The notes beneath the pieces are model-generated. The model did no database searches and was not told where the DNA came from. It worked only from the letters and a program-made list of their open reading frames with translations. A program made the position numbers and the translations under genes. Positions 7,674 through 15,336 of a stretch of 64,000 nt of DNA are shown piece by piece; the first letter of the stretch is position 1; every line of letters begins with the position of its first letter. This stretch comes from JAWLHK01 sp041690355 [NCBI: bacterium] (GTDB taxonomy: Bacteria > J088 > JAWLBW01), in NCBI GenBank assembly GCA_041690355.1, contig JAWLHK010000001.1, positions 248,001 to 312,000 of the forward strand. The letters run 5' to 3'.

Positions 7674-8879
7674 ATGAACAAGGGAGCAGATTCCACGACC
7701 CGGATGGAGCCCATGCTCCCCCGCGAAGACAAAAGTGGCGAGCTTCTCGACCTGGCAAGCAGCCTTGCACGCGAATCGGGACGTCTCGCGGGAGGCGCCA
7801 GCCTGCCTGTCCGCCAGGCGATTGCGCCGCTCCTTCGCGCCATGAATTCGTACTATTCGAACAAGATTGAAGGCCAGCACACACTCCCCAGCGACATTGC
7901 GCGGGCGCTGAAGCAGGACTTCGGCGACAACCTCGATCTTGTGAAGCGGCAGAAGCTTGCCGTTGCGCACCTCCGTACAGAAGAGGCACTCGAAGAAGAG
8001 GTCACCGGGAAAGGCCCGGGCCAACTCTACGATGTTCATTGGGTAGGTGGAATCCATCGTCACCTGTTCGAGCATCTTTCGCCGGAAGACAGAACGCTTG
8101 AAGATGGCACGGTTGTCGAGCCCGGAACACTCCGGATGCGTGAGGTTCAAGTCGGACACCATGTGCCGCCGAACTACGCCGACGTCCCGGCTTTCATGCG
8201 TCGTTGGTCCGAAGCCTACGGGAACTTCGGCGATGGGGCCCGAAGCCTGCTCGCCGTCGCCTGCGCCCATCACAGATTGGCATGGATACACCCGTTTCTT
8301 GACGGAAACGGGCGAGTGGCCAGGCTGCACTCTCATCTCGTGCTGCATGCGAGCGAACACAGCAACGGCATCTGGTCGGTCATGCGCGGTCTGGCCCGCA
8401 CGCACCAGGAATACTTTGAACGACTCCATCTCGCCGACGGCCCTCGCGAGGGGGACCTTGATGGACGCGGCAATCTCAGTGAACGCCGGCTGCTCGAGTT
8501 TGCCGAATACTTTCTGCGCGTGTGCCTGGATCAAGTCCGATTCATGAGCAGGATGCTGCACCTGGAGGATTTCAGGGACCGGCTGAAGGCTCTTCTGGCC
8601 TACGAGTCAGTTCAGGACTCCAGAATCCGCATGGACGCGTTGGCGCCGATGCATTATGTGTTTCTGACGGGAGCGGTGTCCCGCCAGGATTTCAAGCGCA
8701 TGACCGGACTGCACCCCAAGACCGCCCAGAAGCTGTTGGCGGCGCTGTTGTCGAGAGAGCTGCTGGAGAGCAACGGTCCGGCGAGCGACGTTCGATTCCG
8801 GATACCGCTTCACGCGCTGCGCTTCTATTTTCCCCAACTCTGGCCTGAGGCAGAAGCAGAGCTGGTCAGCCGGCGATGA
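7674..8879 (+). CDS. Class II Fic family protein with C-terminal winged helix
   Basis: 401 aa. The Fic core motif HPFLDGNGRVAR at residues 206-217 matches HPFxDGNGRxxR in full, so AMP transfer (or another nucleotidyl transfer) to a hydroxyl side chain of a target protein is expected. The inhibitory motif SNKIEG at 62-67 fits (S/T)xxxE(G/N) placed before the core, which defines class II, self-inhibited Fic proteins. The last ~100 residues contain a winged-helix (FLTGAVSRQDFKRMTGLHPKTAQKLLAALLSRELL), common in stand-alone Fic/DUF4172-type proteins. No antitoxin partner is adjacent; the inhibitory helix is internal. TAGCAT at 7662-7667 lies 6 bases before the ATG, suggesting a leaderless transcript. 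Targets unknown. Confidence 0.92.
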   Translation: MNKGADSTTRMEPMLPREDKSGELLDLASSLARESGRLAGGASLPVRQAIAPLLRAMNSYYSNKIEGQHTLPSDIARALKQDFGDNLDLVKRQKLAVAHLRTEEALEEEVTGKGPGQLYDVHWVGGIHRHLFEHLSPEDRTLEDGTVVEPGTLRMREVQVGHHVPPNYADVPAFMRRWSEAYGNFGDGARSLLAVACAHHRLAWIHPFLDGNGRVARLHSHLVLHASEHSNGIWSVMRGLARTHQEYFERLHLADGPREGDLDGRGNLSERRLLEFAEYFLRVCLDQVRFMSRMLHLEDFRDRLKALLAYESVQDSRIRMDALAPMHYVFLTGAVSRQDFKRMTGLHPKTAQKLLAALLSRELLESNGPASDVRFRIPLHALRFYFPQLWPEAEAELVSRR

Positions 8880-8903
8880 ACTCCTGGCGGTCGACATCGA
8901 CGT

Positions 8904-8930
8904 ACCGTTCGCGCTGAGCCTGTCGAAGCG
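8904..8930 (+). repeat. REP-like dispersed repeat containing CTGAGCCTGTCGAAG
   Basis: The string starting ACCGTTCGCGCTGAG and ending CTGTCGAAGCG is one half of a short dispersed element seen in many proteobacterial genomes (usually read as TTCGACAGGCTCAG). It resembles the ends of the 131-bp elements at 29472 and 43467, which start ACCGTTCGTGTCGAG. It lies in the 182-bp gap after the fic gene. Confidence 0.5.
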
Positions 8931-9061
8931 CCAGCGTACCCACCCGCCATGCTCAGAGCTTTCTCGCCGTGCGGCGGCCATGGCAGTCTCCATGTGCGTC
9001 AGACCTGCCTCATATTCCACCCGCGTGCCCCCTCGCCCCGCCCCGGCTACAATGGGAAGCG

Positions 9062-9745
9062 GTGTACGAAAAGCTGCGCACAATTGACCGCTTCGCCACG
9101 CTGCCCGAGCCGCTCCTGGCGGAACTGGAGCGCCGGGGACGCTTCTTCAACGTAGCGCGGGGCGAAACCATCTTCTACGAAGGGGATGAGCCCGACCGCC
9201 TGCTGCTCGTCGTCGCGGGGACGGTCAAGATCGCCCGTACGCTCGAGAGTGGCAAGGAGTTCATCGTCGACATCCTCGGCCCCGGCGAAACCCTGGGCGA
9301 AGTCGCGCTGCTCGATGACATGCCCTACCCCGCCTCGGCCGCCGCCCACGCGGATGCAGAGATCTTCGCGCTCCCCCGGGCGGATTACGACGCGCTCCTC
9401 GAGCGCCATCCAGAGCTGGCCCGCGCGACGATTCGCGATCTCGCGGGACGCCTGCGCCAGATCAGCCGGCGCATCAAGGACGTCTCGGGGGGGAACGTGG
9501 ATTACCGCATCGCCCACCTGTTTCTCACGCTGGCCGATCGGCTCGGCCAGGTCGAAGAGGGGCGCACCTGCATCCCGCTGGCCCTCTCGCGCAAGGAGAT
9601 CGCCGATCTCGTCGGCACCTCCGTCGAAACGACGATCCGCATCCTGAGCCGCTGGCAGAAGGAGGGGATCGTCGAGACGCGCAAAGAGGGCTTCTGCATC
9701 CTCGACGAACAGCGGCTCAAGCAGCTGAGCGAGTCGTCGCTGTAG
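9062..9745 (+). CDS. CRP/FNR-family transcriptional regulator, likely Dnr/NnrR-like
   Basis: 227 aa. An N-terminal cyclic-nucleotide-binding-type beta-roll (EGDEPDRLLLVVAGTVKI, GPGETLGEVALLDDMPYPASAAA) is followed by the dimer helix and a C-terminal HTH (LSRKEIADLVGTSVETTIRILSRWQKEG). FNR-type N-terminal cysteines are absent, so it is not an Fe-S FNR; a NO-sensing Dnr/NnrR-like role is inferred from the adjacent denitrification genes. GTG at 9062 is chosen because TACAAT at 9048-9053 lies 8 bases upstream; the frame stays open to 8969 but without supporting signals. The 3' end of this gene is present in three copies (9687, 13783, 15269), so its last 18 codons may come from an inserted element. 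Confidence 0.85.
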   Translation: MYEKLRTIDRFATLPEPLLAELERRGRFFNVARGETIFYEGDEPDRLLLVVAGTVKIARTLESGKEFIVDILGPGETLGEVALLDDMPYPASAAAHADAEIFALPRADYDALLERHPELARATIRDLAGRLRQISRRIKDVSGGNVDYRIAHLFLTLADRLGQVEEGRTCIPLALSRKEIADLVGTSVETTIRILSRWQKEGIVETRKEGFCILDEQRLKQLSESSL

Positions 9746-9748
9746 GCG
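9687..9748 (+). repeat. Direct repeat copy A: 3' end of the CRP-type gene
   Basis: Encodes GFCILDEQRLKQLSESSL plus stop and GGCGG. Copies B (13783-13843) and C (15269-15332) repeat this stretch; all three share CTGAGCGAGTCGTCGCTG followed by TAGGCGG. A is in frame with the intact regulator gene. The arrangement marks the left edge of an insert. Confidence 0.85.
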
Positions 9749-9883
9749 GGTGTGCCTCGCAATCCTCCCCAATAATGGCAGGGCACAGCCGTGCCTATAT
9801 GCCAAAGCCTGAGACACCATAAGCGTCAGACTTGCCAGGCCACCGTCCCCTGCGCCATATACCCTACAAAAACAAATATAGCT

Positions 9884-9912
9884 TGACATGCGCACATCCA
9901 GGCGCTACAGTC
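9884..9912 (+). promoter_or_regulatory. Strong sigma70-type promoter for the 868-aa lipoprotein gene
   Basis: TTGACA at 9884-9889, 17-bp spacer, TACAGT at 9907-9912; predicted start about 9919, giving a 25-nt leader with GAGGAT before the ATG at 9944. This is the best-looking housekeeping promoter in the window and lies inside the insert. Confidence 0.75.
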
Positions 9913-9943
9913 TGCCTACCTAGCAATCTTTACCGAGGATAAG

Positions 9944-12550
9944 ATGCGCAAACTAGTGTTTCGAGCTGCCGTCCTGCTTATCGCTGCCTGCACCGGACGT
10001 CAATGCACAGCCTGTGAGTCGTGTGAGCCCACACTTTACGACGAAATCACGCTGAACGAAGTCCCGACGGACACGACAAACGAAGCAGTAGAAAGCATCT
10101 TTCTCTATTTCTCACCCGGTCACCACACGGTGTCCAATGACGAGGTCCGGTTAGACAACATAACACCGAAGGGCAATGGGCCGGAGAGTTACCTTGTGGG
10201 TATGCAGTACAGTTACCTGGGTGGTACGTGCTTTGAGTCTGTGCCTATTCCTGGCACCGATCGTACTTTCGAACTCCCAGAGCCCCTCTGTCAATATGAG
10301 TTGGAATCGGTCATCCGGGTCGTGCCTAAGTCTGACGGCCGCTACGTTTCAGGTCGCACGGTGGGTGGGAAAGTCATTCGCGATCTGAACTTTACAGTCG
10401 AACAGCAAATCACGGGGGTTGTATACGATCCCCTTCCTTGCGAAGGCGACGCCGGCGAGCCCATTCTTGAGATACCGCTCCCACCCGTTGGTTTGGGGTG
10501 CGTCTACTCGTTCTCCGGGAATGCAACGATGCCTGCGAGGCACAGTTGGAACTGGGTGCGCCGCTATCGAGAACAGACAAGGATGATTGGACAGGCACTT
10601 GAAATTGGCGTCTCCCCGAATGATGAAGGATTCATTGTCAATGAACTTCCGGCTCCGGTTGGGGAGTGTGTCCCGGTCCGGCTGACTGAACTCAGCCACA
10701 ATGTCATAGGGGATTTGGCCTTCGCTTCAACCGGGGGGGTCAGCGAAGAGGCCGGGGCTTGGCTGCGAACGAACTTCCTGCCTACGATTCAAACCCTGGG
10801 CAGAACTGTAGCTCAAGAGGTGCTGACCAATTTCTCTCGCACCGGACCGGTTGCCGTCTCGACCGACCAGCGCCCCCCCGCCGGGGCCGTACTCCTGGAT
10901 TCTTTCTCAGGAGCCCATTCGGGGTTTCTCACGTGGCTTGAGAATCAAGACACGCACATCCGATTTGGGGTGCATGACGGGGGTGCCGATGTCATGCCGC
11001 CACAACCGTTGCTGGATTGCCACCCGATCAGTCAGGCGGCTACGCCGGGCTTCCCGCGCTCGTTTCATTCAGGGATGGCTCCGTCGGGGGAGGGCAATAT
11101 CCATTTCCGCTTCGAGCGTGGGAATCAAGTTCAGTCGACTCCGGATTCTTTGGCCCTGAGAGGGGCCCCACCCTTTAACGTTCTGGGCGACCCACTTTGG
11201 TTTGTCCAAATGTCACGGGTGAGACCTAGAGACAGTGACAAATTCTTCGTGATCCATAATTTGCATGAGAGCGTAGCTGTGCAGTTCTGTCCTTTGGGAC
11301 CGGATGGCAAGAGTTGCCCTCGCCCTGCCATCGGCGAAAGTTGTGGCTTCGGTTTGGACGGTGTGGAGGATGCCTTTACGTGCCGATGGCGAACAAACGC
11401 ACCGGATCCTGCCGACCCCTCAACGTGGGAGTACACCTACGAGCGACAGCCAATCGTGTTCAGCCCGTATTCAAAGGAAAACATGCACCCCTATCCGGAC
11501 ATTGGCTGGGCTGAGACGAATGGGGATGGCTATCTTAATCAGTCTGAACTTCCCGTAATGTTCGTGCCGAATTTCCGCTATGACATGACCCCCTACCTGG
11601 TGCCTGGGTCCTACGGTGTGAAGTTCTGGCTGTCCCATGAGCGTGACGCTGAGCAAGACTTCCATAAGGCCAATGACTTCGACCGCTCTACTGCAAGGCA
11701 GATGGGCCACGCCTCCACCTACTATTACGATGTAGAATCCGAAAGGTGCGCCGTTGAGGAGAGCGCAAGTATTGCGGGCGACACCGCCATCGTAACTGAA
11801 GCGCGCGCGTTTCGTGATGAAACACTGATGAAGCACAGACTTGGCTTCCTTGCCGCCCGTAAGTACTATCATGTGCAGGAAGATATCAAGAAGGCCGTCG
11901 TACAGAATCCTGCCCTGGCTGGCAAGTTCATTGAAATTGCAAGGGTTGCGCTGGAAGTAGCGGCCGCATTTGAAAATGCCAGTCCCACCGACTACTCAAG
12001 GCCGGTCATCGATCGCCGCTCAGGCGAGAAGATTAAGGCATTCATCGACGAGTTGATCGTCGCCAATGCAGGTAAGGGTTTACGTGACACGCTGGAGGCT
12101 TTCCGCATCGGCCTCATCATGGTGGCGCTCCCGAACGCGCAGAACCCATCCGGGGGCAACTACCTGACTTTCGGGGACGTCATACGCCTCAAGTCAGGGC
12201 AATTGGAGTGGAAATCTGCGACCAGCAGGAACGATCAGTGGCTCAACTACTTGAAACACTACCACCGAAAGCTGAACCCGGCGTTCAGCTCGAGGATAGA
12301 CTCTTTGGAGAGTCTGGTGACACAGAATTTCGAGGGGATGGTTGCCGTTTTCATCCAGTTCCCCGAGTTATTCATCCAGTTTATCGAGTCTGCGGGTGTC
12401 GACGCAGGGGATGAGCAGATCTCGCTGGCGCTGGCGGCAATCGCAGAAGCCTCACAGGACCCTGCAGTCATGGATAACATCCGTAACTTTCTAGAGTCGA
12501 ACGACCTTGACGACTATATAGACGTTGGCGACTGGGTGGAGCTTCCGTGA
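9944..12550 (+). CDS. Large secreted lipoprotein of unknown function with one EF-hand-like loop
   Basis: 868 aa. Signal peptide 1-16 with lipobox (IAAC). I recognise no family. Visible features: several cysteines spread through the N-terminal two-thirds, an EF-hand-like acidic loop (TNGDGYLNQSELP, about residue 527) and a helical C-terminal third (~630-868) with repeated aromatic/aliphatic helices (FIQFPELFIQFIES). It has its own strong promoter and overlaps the next gene by GTGA, so it is translationally coupled to the first RCC1 protein. Base composition is less G+C-rich than the flanks. It belongs to the insert bounded by CRP 3'-end repeats, so a surface complex with the RCC1 propellers is a reasonable inference but untested. 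Confidence 0.7.
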   Translation: MRKLVFRAAVLLIAACTGRQCTACESCEPTLYDEITLNEVPTDTTNEAVESIFLYFSPGHHTVSNDEVRLDNITPKGNGPESYLVGMQYSYLGGTCFESVPIPGTDRTFELPEPLCQYELESVIRVVPKSDGRYVSGRTVGGKVIRDLNFTVEQQITGVVYDPLPCEGDAGEPILEIPLPPVGLGCVYSFSGNATMPARHSWNWVRRYREQTRMIGQALEIGVSPNDEGFIVNELPAPVGECVPVRLTELSHNVIGDLAFASTGGVSEEAGAWLRTNFLPTIQTLGRTVAQEVLTNFSRTGPVAVSTDQRPPAGAVLLDSFSGAHSGFLTWLENQDTHIRFGVHDGGADVMPPQPLLDCHPISQAATPGFPRSFHSGMAPSGEGNIHFRFERGNQVQSTPDSLALRGAPPFNVLGDPLWFVQMSRVRPRDSDKFFVIHNLHESVAVQFCPLGPDGKSCPRPAIGESCGFGLDGVEDAFTCRWRTNAPDPADPSTWEYTYERQPIVFSPYSKENMHPYPDIGWAETNGDGYLNQSELPVMFVPNFRYDMTPYLVPGSYGVKFWLSHERDAEQDFHKANDFDRSTARQMGHASTYYYDVESERCAVEESASIAGDTAIVTEARAFRDETLMKHRLGFLAARKYYHVQEDIKKAVVQNPALAGKFIEIARVALEVAAAFENASPTDYSRPVIDRRSGEKIKAFIDELIVANAGKGLRDTLEAFRIGLIMVALPNAQNPSGGNYLTFGDVIRLKSGQLEWKSATSRNDQWLNYLKHYHRKLNPAFSSRIDSLESLVTQNFEGMVAVFIQFPELFIQFIESAGVDAGDEQISLALAAIAEASQDPAVMDNIRNFLESNDLDDYIDVGDWVELP

Positions 12551-13767
12551 ACAGATTCACCCTACTGATAATTAGTAGCATCGTGATCCAAGGGTGCCAA
12601 GGCGAACCGCCCTCGACCAAGCCAGGCGCCATCATTGAGGTAGAATACCCTACAGGCATCACGCAGGCTGCAGATCTATCAGAGGTCACAATCCTGTCGG
12701 CCGATCAGAACTATTCCTGTGCGGTCGCAACCGGGGGTGTGCCCTATTGCTGGGGCGACAATGAGACAGGACAGCTCGGCCACCAAGACCTCCCGAACTC
12801 GGCAACCCCCGTTTCGCTGCCCACGCCACTCGAACCACTCACACACTTTACGGCCGGCCTGAACAGGGTGTGCGGGCAGACAGTTCAGGGCCAGACTTAC
12901 TGCTGGGGAAATACCGATGTCGGCTCCATCAAACATCGCACACTCGAAACGCCGTATCAGATTCAAGGGCTACCGAAACTGCGCGTGCTGGATGCAGGCG
13001 GACTTTTCGACTGTGGGATTGATGACAGACATCGTGTCTTCTGCTGGTTCATCCATTGGCCCGTCGAAAAGGACCAGTTCGAGAACGCGTTTTACATGCC
13101 GAACACCGAGGCCGTTTCCGTCGCCGCAGGTGGTCTCCACGCGTGCGGCCTCGACCCACACGGTTTCGTATCATGCTGGGGCGAATGGGCGGTGACCCTG
13201 GGACCCGTATGGCAGAACCCGCCTGAAGGCGTCGGCAGCCCGGGAGATATTTACGACCTGAACGGTGTCCCTGCGATGCCCATTCATGCGTGGCAGGTGC
13301 CGCTACCAGCTTCCACAAAGAAGATCGCGGCTGGGGTGAACCATACGTGTGCGCTTCTGGAAACCGGGGCCGTCTATTGCTGGGGATACAACCTGAACGG
13401 CGTACTCGGTCTTCCACTTACAACCGAATACAGTGCCAATCCGGTTGCAGTCGTTTCTTCCGGGGCCACCGACCTGTATGCAGGCAATCTGACCACTTGC
13501 ATTCGGCGACAGGATGGAAAATTTTCCTGCTGGGGCCAATGGCTGTTTGAAGATGTCGACCTGGAGGCCTGTTCTTCAGCTTTTGAGCTTCCCGACGCTT
13601 GCATTCGTCTTCGGCCGGAGGTAACGCCCCTCCCACGCGAGCTGAGCTTGCTTGCGATCGGAAACTACCATCTTTGCTACTATACCGATCGGGTCTACTG
13701 CCTGGGAAAAGATCGGTACGGCCAGCTGGGGCTCGGTGAAGCCGCGTCGACTTCGACGCTACCATGA
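12547..13767 (+). CDS. RCC1-type seven-repeat propeller lipoprotein, copy 1
   Basis: 406 aa. Lipoprotein signal (MNRFTLLIISSIVIQGC, lipobox IQGC). Seven repeats each carry a cysteine pair in the pattern C-x(9-12)-CWG, e.g. YSCAVATGGVPYCWGDN, HACGLDPHGFVSCWGE, HTCALLETGAVYCWGYN and a final CYYTDRVYCLG, consistent with a seven-bladed RCC1-like beta-propeller with a disulfide per blade. The GTG start overlaps the previous stop (GTGA), indicating coupling. A close paralogue follows at 14031; both end in STSTLP. RCC1-like secreted proteins are common in Myxococcota; no enzymatic activity is expected and the ligand is unknown. Confidence 0.85.
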   Translation: MNRFTLLIISSIVIQGCQGEPPSTKPGAIIEVEYPTGITQAADLSEVTILSADQNYSCAVATGGVPYCWGDNETGQLGHQDLPNSATPVSLPTPLEPLTHFTAGLNRVCGQTVQGQTYCWGNTDVGSIKHRTLETPYQIQGLPKLRVLDAGGLFDCGIDDRHRVFCWFIHWPVEKDQFENAFYMPNTEAVSVAAGGLHACGLDPHGFVSCWGEWAVTLGPVWQNPPEGVGSPGDIYDLNGVPAMPIHAWQVPLPASTKKIAAGVNHTCALLETGAVYCWGYNLNGVLGLPLTTEYSANPVAVVSSGATDLYAGNLTTCIRRQDGKFSCWGQWLFEDVDLEACSSAFELPDACIRLRPEVTPLPRELSLLAIGNYHLCYYTDRVYCLGKDRYGQLGLGEAASTSTLP

Positions 13768-13782
13768 GCAAGGCGCCCAGAA

Positions 13783-13843
13783 GGGCTTCTGCATCCTCGA
13801 CGAACCGCGGCTCAGGAACTGAGCGAGTCGTCGCTGTAGGCGG
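13783..13843 (+). repeat. Direct repeat copy B: non-coding copy of the CRP-gene 3' end
   Basis: AGGGCTTCTGCATCCTCGAC and the following CTGAGCGAGTCGTCGCTG-TAGGCGG repeat 9687-9748 almost exactly, with a one-base deletion (CTCAGGAACTGAG against CTCAAGCAGCTGAG) that breaks the reading frame. It starts 16 bp after the first RCC1 gene and has no upstream CRP coding sequence, so it is a gene fragment. Confidence 0.85.
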
Positions 13844-13890
13844 AATGCGCATCCTGCCCGCGCTCTTCACGGGCGCCGGCCAAGCGATCG

Positions 13891-13920
13891 TTGACAGGAT
13901 CTTTCGCCCTGCGGTATAGT
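13891..13920 (+). promoter_or_regulatory. Sigma70-type promoter for the second RCC1 gene
   Basis: TTGACA at 13891-13896, 18-bp spacer, TATAGT at 13915-13920. It predicts a leader of about 105 nt before the ATG at 14031, unlike the leaderless style of many neighbours. Confidence 0.7.
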
Positions 13921-14030
13921 TCGTATCCTTAGCGATAACGCACAGGTGCGCTCGCCAAGGCTCTCCCAGGCGTGGAGGCCTGGTGCGGAACGCGAGGGAA
14001 TGGCCGCCCCCAAGGCTGACGGAGTCTCCA

Positions 14031-15254
14031 ATGCGAACACTGACCCTCCTGACCATCGGCTGCGCGATCTTCCTCGGATGCCGGGGGGATACGGGAACAT
14101 CCTCTCGCAGGCTCACAGACGACGTCGAGGTAGAGCACCCTGCCGGCATTACGCAGGCGGCTGATCTATCAGGGGTCATCATCCTGTCGGCCGAGCAGAA
14201 CTATACCTGCGCTGTTGTTGACAAGGGTACACCCTATTGCTGGGGCCAGAACCACAAAGAGCAGTTCGGCCACCAGGACATCCTGAGCTCAGCCACCCCC
14301 GTTTCACCGCCTACGCCCCTCGAGCCATTCACCCACCTTTCGGCCGGCCTGAGCAGGGTCTGCGCCCAAACGGAAAAGGGGGAGACCTACTGCTGGGGTC
14401 ATACCGATGTGGGCCTGCTCGCACATCGTAAGCTGAGCCAGCCATACCTTGTTCAAGGTCTGCCGAAACTTGAAGTTTTGGATACTGGAGCACTTTTTGA
14501 TTGCGGCGTAACCGCAGAGCAACGCGTCTATTGCTGGTTCATCTACTGGTCAGAAGAGAACAAACAATTCCAGAACGCGTTTTACATGCCGAACACCGAG
14601 GCTGTCTCCGTCGGCGTGGGCGGGCTCCACGCATGCGGCCTCGATGAAGATGGTTTTGTCTCCTGTTGGGGCGAGTGGGATGTGACCCTGGGTCCGATAT
14701 GGAATCAATCTCCGGAGAATACAGGCTCTCCGGGCAAACCCTTTGAACTGAATGGCATCTCTGCAACACCGATCCGTGCTTGGCGCGTTCCGCTTCCGGC
14801 TTCGACAACGAAGATTGCTGTCGGGGGGCGACACACTTGCGCGCTTCTAGATACGGGCGCCGTCTATTGCTGGGGGTACAACTGGGGTGGTGAGCTGGGA
14901 CTCCCACTCTCAACGGATATCAGCGCAACCCCTGTTCAAGTTATCGCCTCCGGCGCCACCGACGTGCACGCCGGAAATTGGCTGACCTGTGCTCGCCTGC
15001 AGAGTGGCGACTTTTCCTGCTGGGGCGAATGGATTTTCGATAGTGAGGACATGGACGCCTGTATACAACGTTCGGTTCCGGAGGACTCCTGCATCCGTAG
15101 GCCAACATCCGCGCCGCTCCCCAGGAACCTGAGCCTGCTCGCGATCGGGAATTACCACCTTTGCTACTATTCGGACCGGATACAATGCGTCGGTTGGGAT
15201 CGGTACGGCCAACTGGGGCTGGGTGAACCCGCGTCCACGTCGACGCTCCCATGA
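14031..15254 (+). CDS. RCC1-type seven-repeat propeller lipoprotein, copy 2
   Basis: 407 aa, a full-length paralogue of the protein at 12547, collinear throughout (ITQAADLSGVIILSAEQNYTC, seven C...CWG repeats, ending LGEPASTSTLP). Lipoprotein signal MRTLTLLTIGCAIFLGC. The ATG at 14031 is preferred over the in-frame ATG at 13983 because the signal peptide begins there and ACGGAG precedes it. Unlike copy 1 it lacks an upstream 868-aa partner and has its own promoter, so it looks like a separate cassette bounded by repeats B and C. DNA identity to copy 1 is high in blocks (for example around the FYMPNTEA codons), indicating duplication or gene conversion. Confidence 0.85.
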   Translation: MRTLTLLTIGCAIFLGCRGDTGTSSRRLTDDVEVEHPAGITQAADLSGVIILSAEQNYTCAVVDKGTPYCWGQNHKEQFGHQDILSSATPVSPPTPLEPFTHLSAGLSRVCAQTEKGETYCWGHTDVGLLAHRKLSQPYLVQGLPKLEVLDTGALFDCGVTAEQRVYCWFIYWSEENKQFQNAFYMPNTEAVSVGVGGLHACGLDEDGFVSCWGEWDVTLGPIWNQSPENTGSPGKPFELNGISATPIRAWRVPLPASTTKIAVGGRHTCALLDTGAVYCWGYNWGGELGLPLSTDISATPVQVIASGATDVHAGNWLTCARLQSGDFSCWGEWIFDSEDMDACIQRSVPEDSCIRRPTSAPLPRNLSLLAIGNYHLCYYSDRIQCVGWDRYGQLGLGEPASTSTLP

Positions 15255-15268
15255 CGCAGACTGCCTGG

Positions 15269-15332
15269 ACGGTTTCCGCTTCCCCGACGCGGCACGGCTC
15301 AAGGAGCTGAGCGAGTCGTCGCTGTAGGCGGA
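15269..15332 (+). repeat. Direct repeat copy C: diverged CRP-gene 3' end
   Basis: In frame it would encode DGFRFPDAARLKELSESSL plus stop, a diverged homologue of the end of the CRP-type protein (EGFCILDEQRLKQLSESSL). It sits 4 bp before the end of the convergent NnrS-like gene, which is where the 3' end of the CRP gene would have been before the insert arrived. Confidence 0.8.
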
Positions 15333-15336
15333 GGCG

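Noticed and set aside
9746-15332. Prophage or integron cassette array
   Set aside because: No integrase, attC-like sites or phage genes; only the CRP 3'-end repeats and lipoprotein genes are present.
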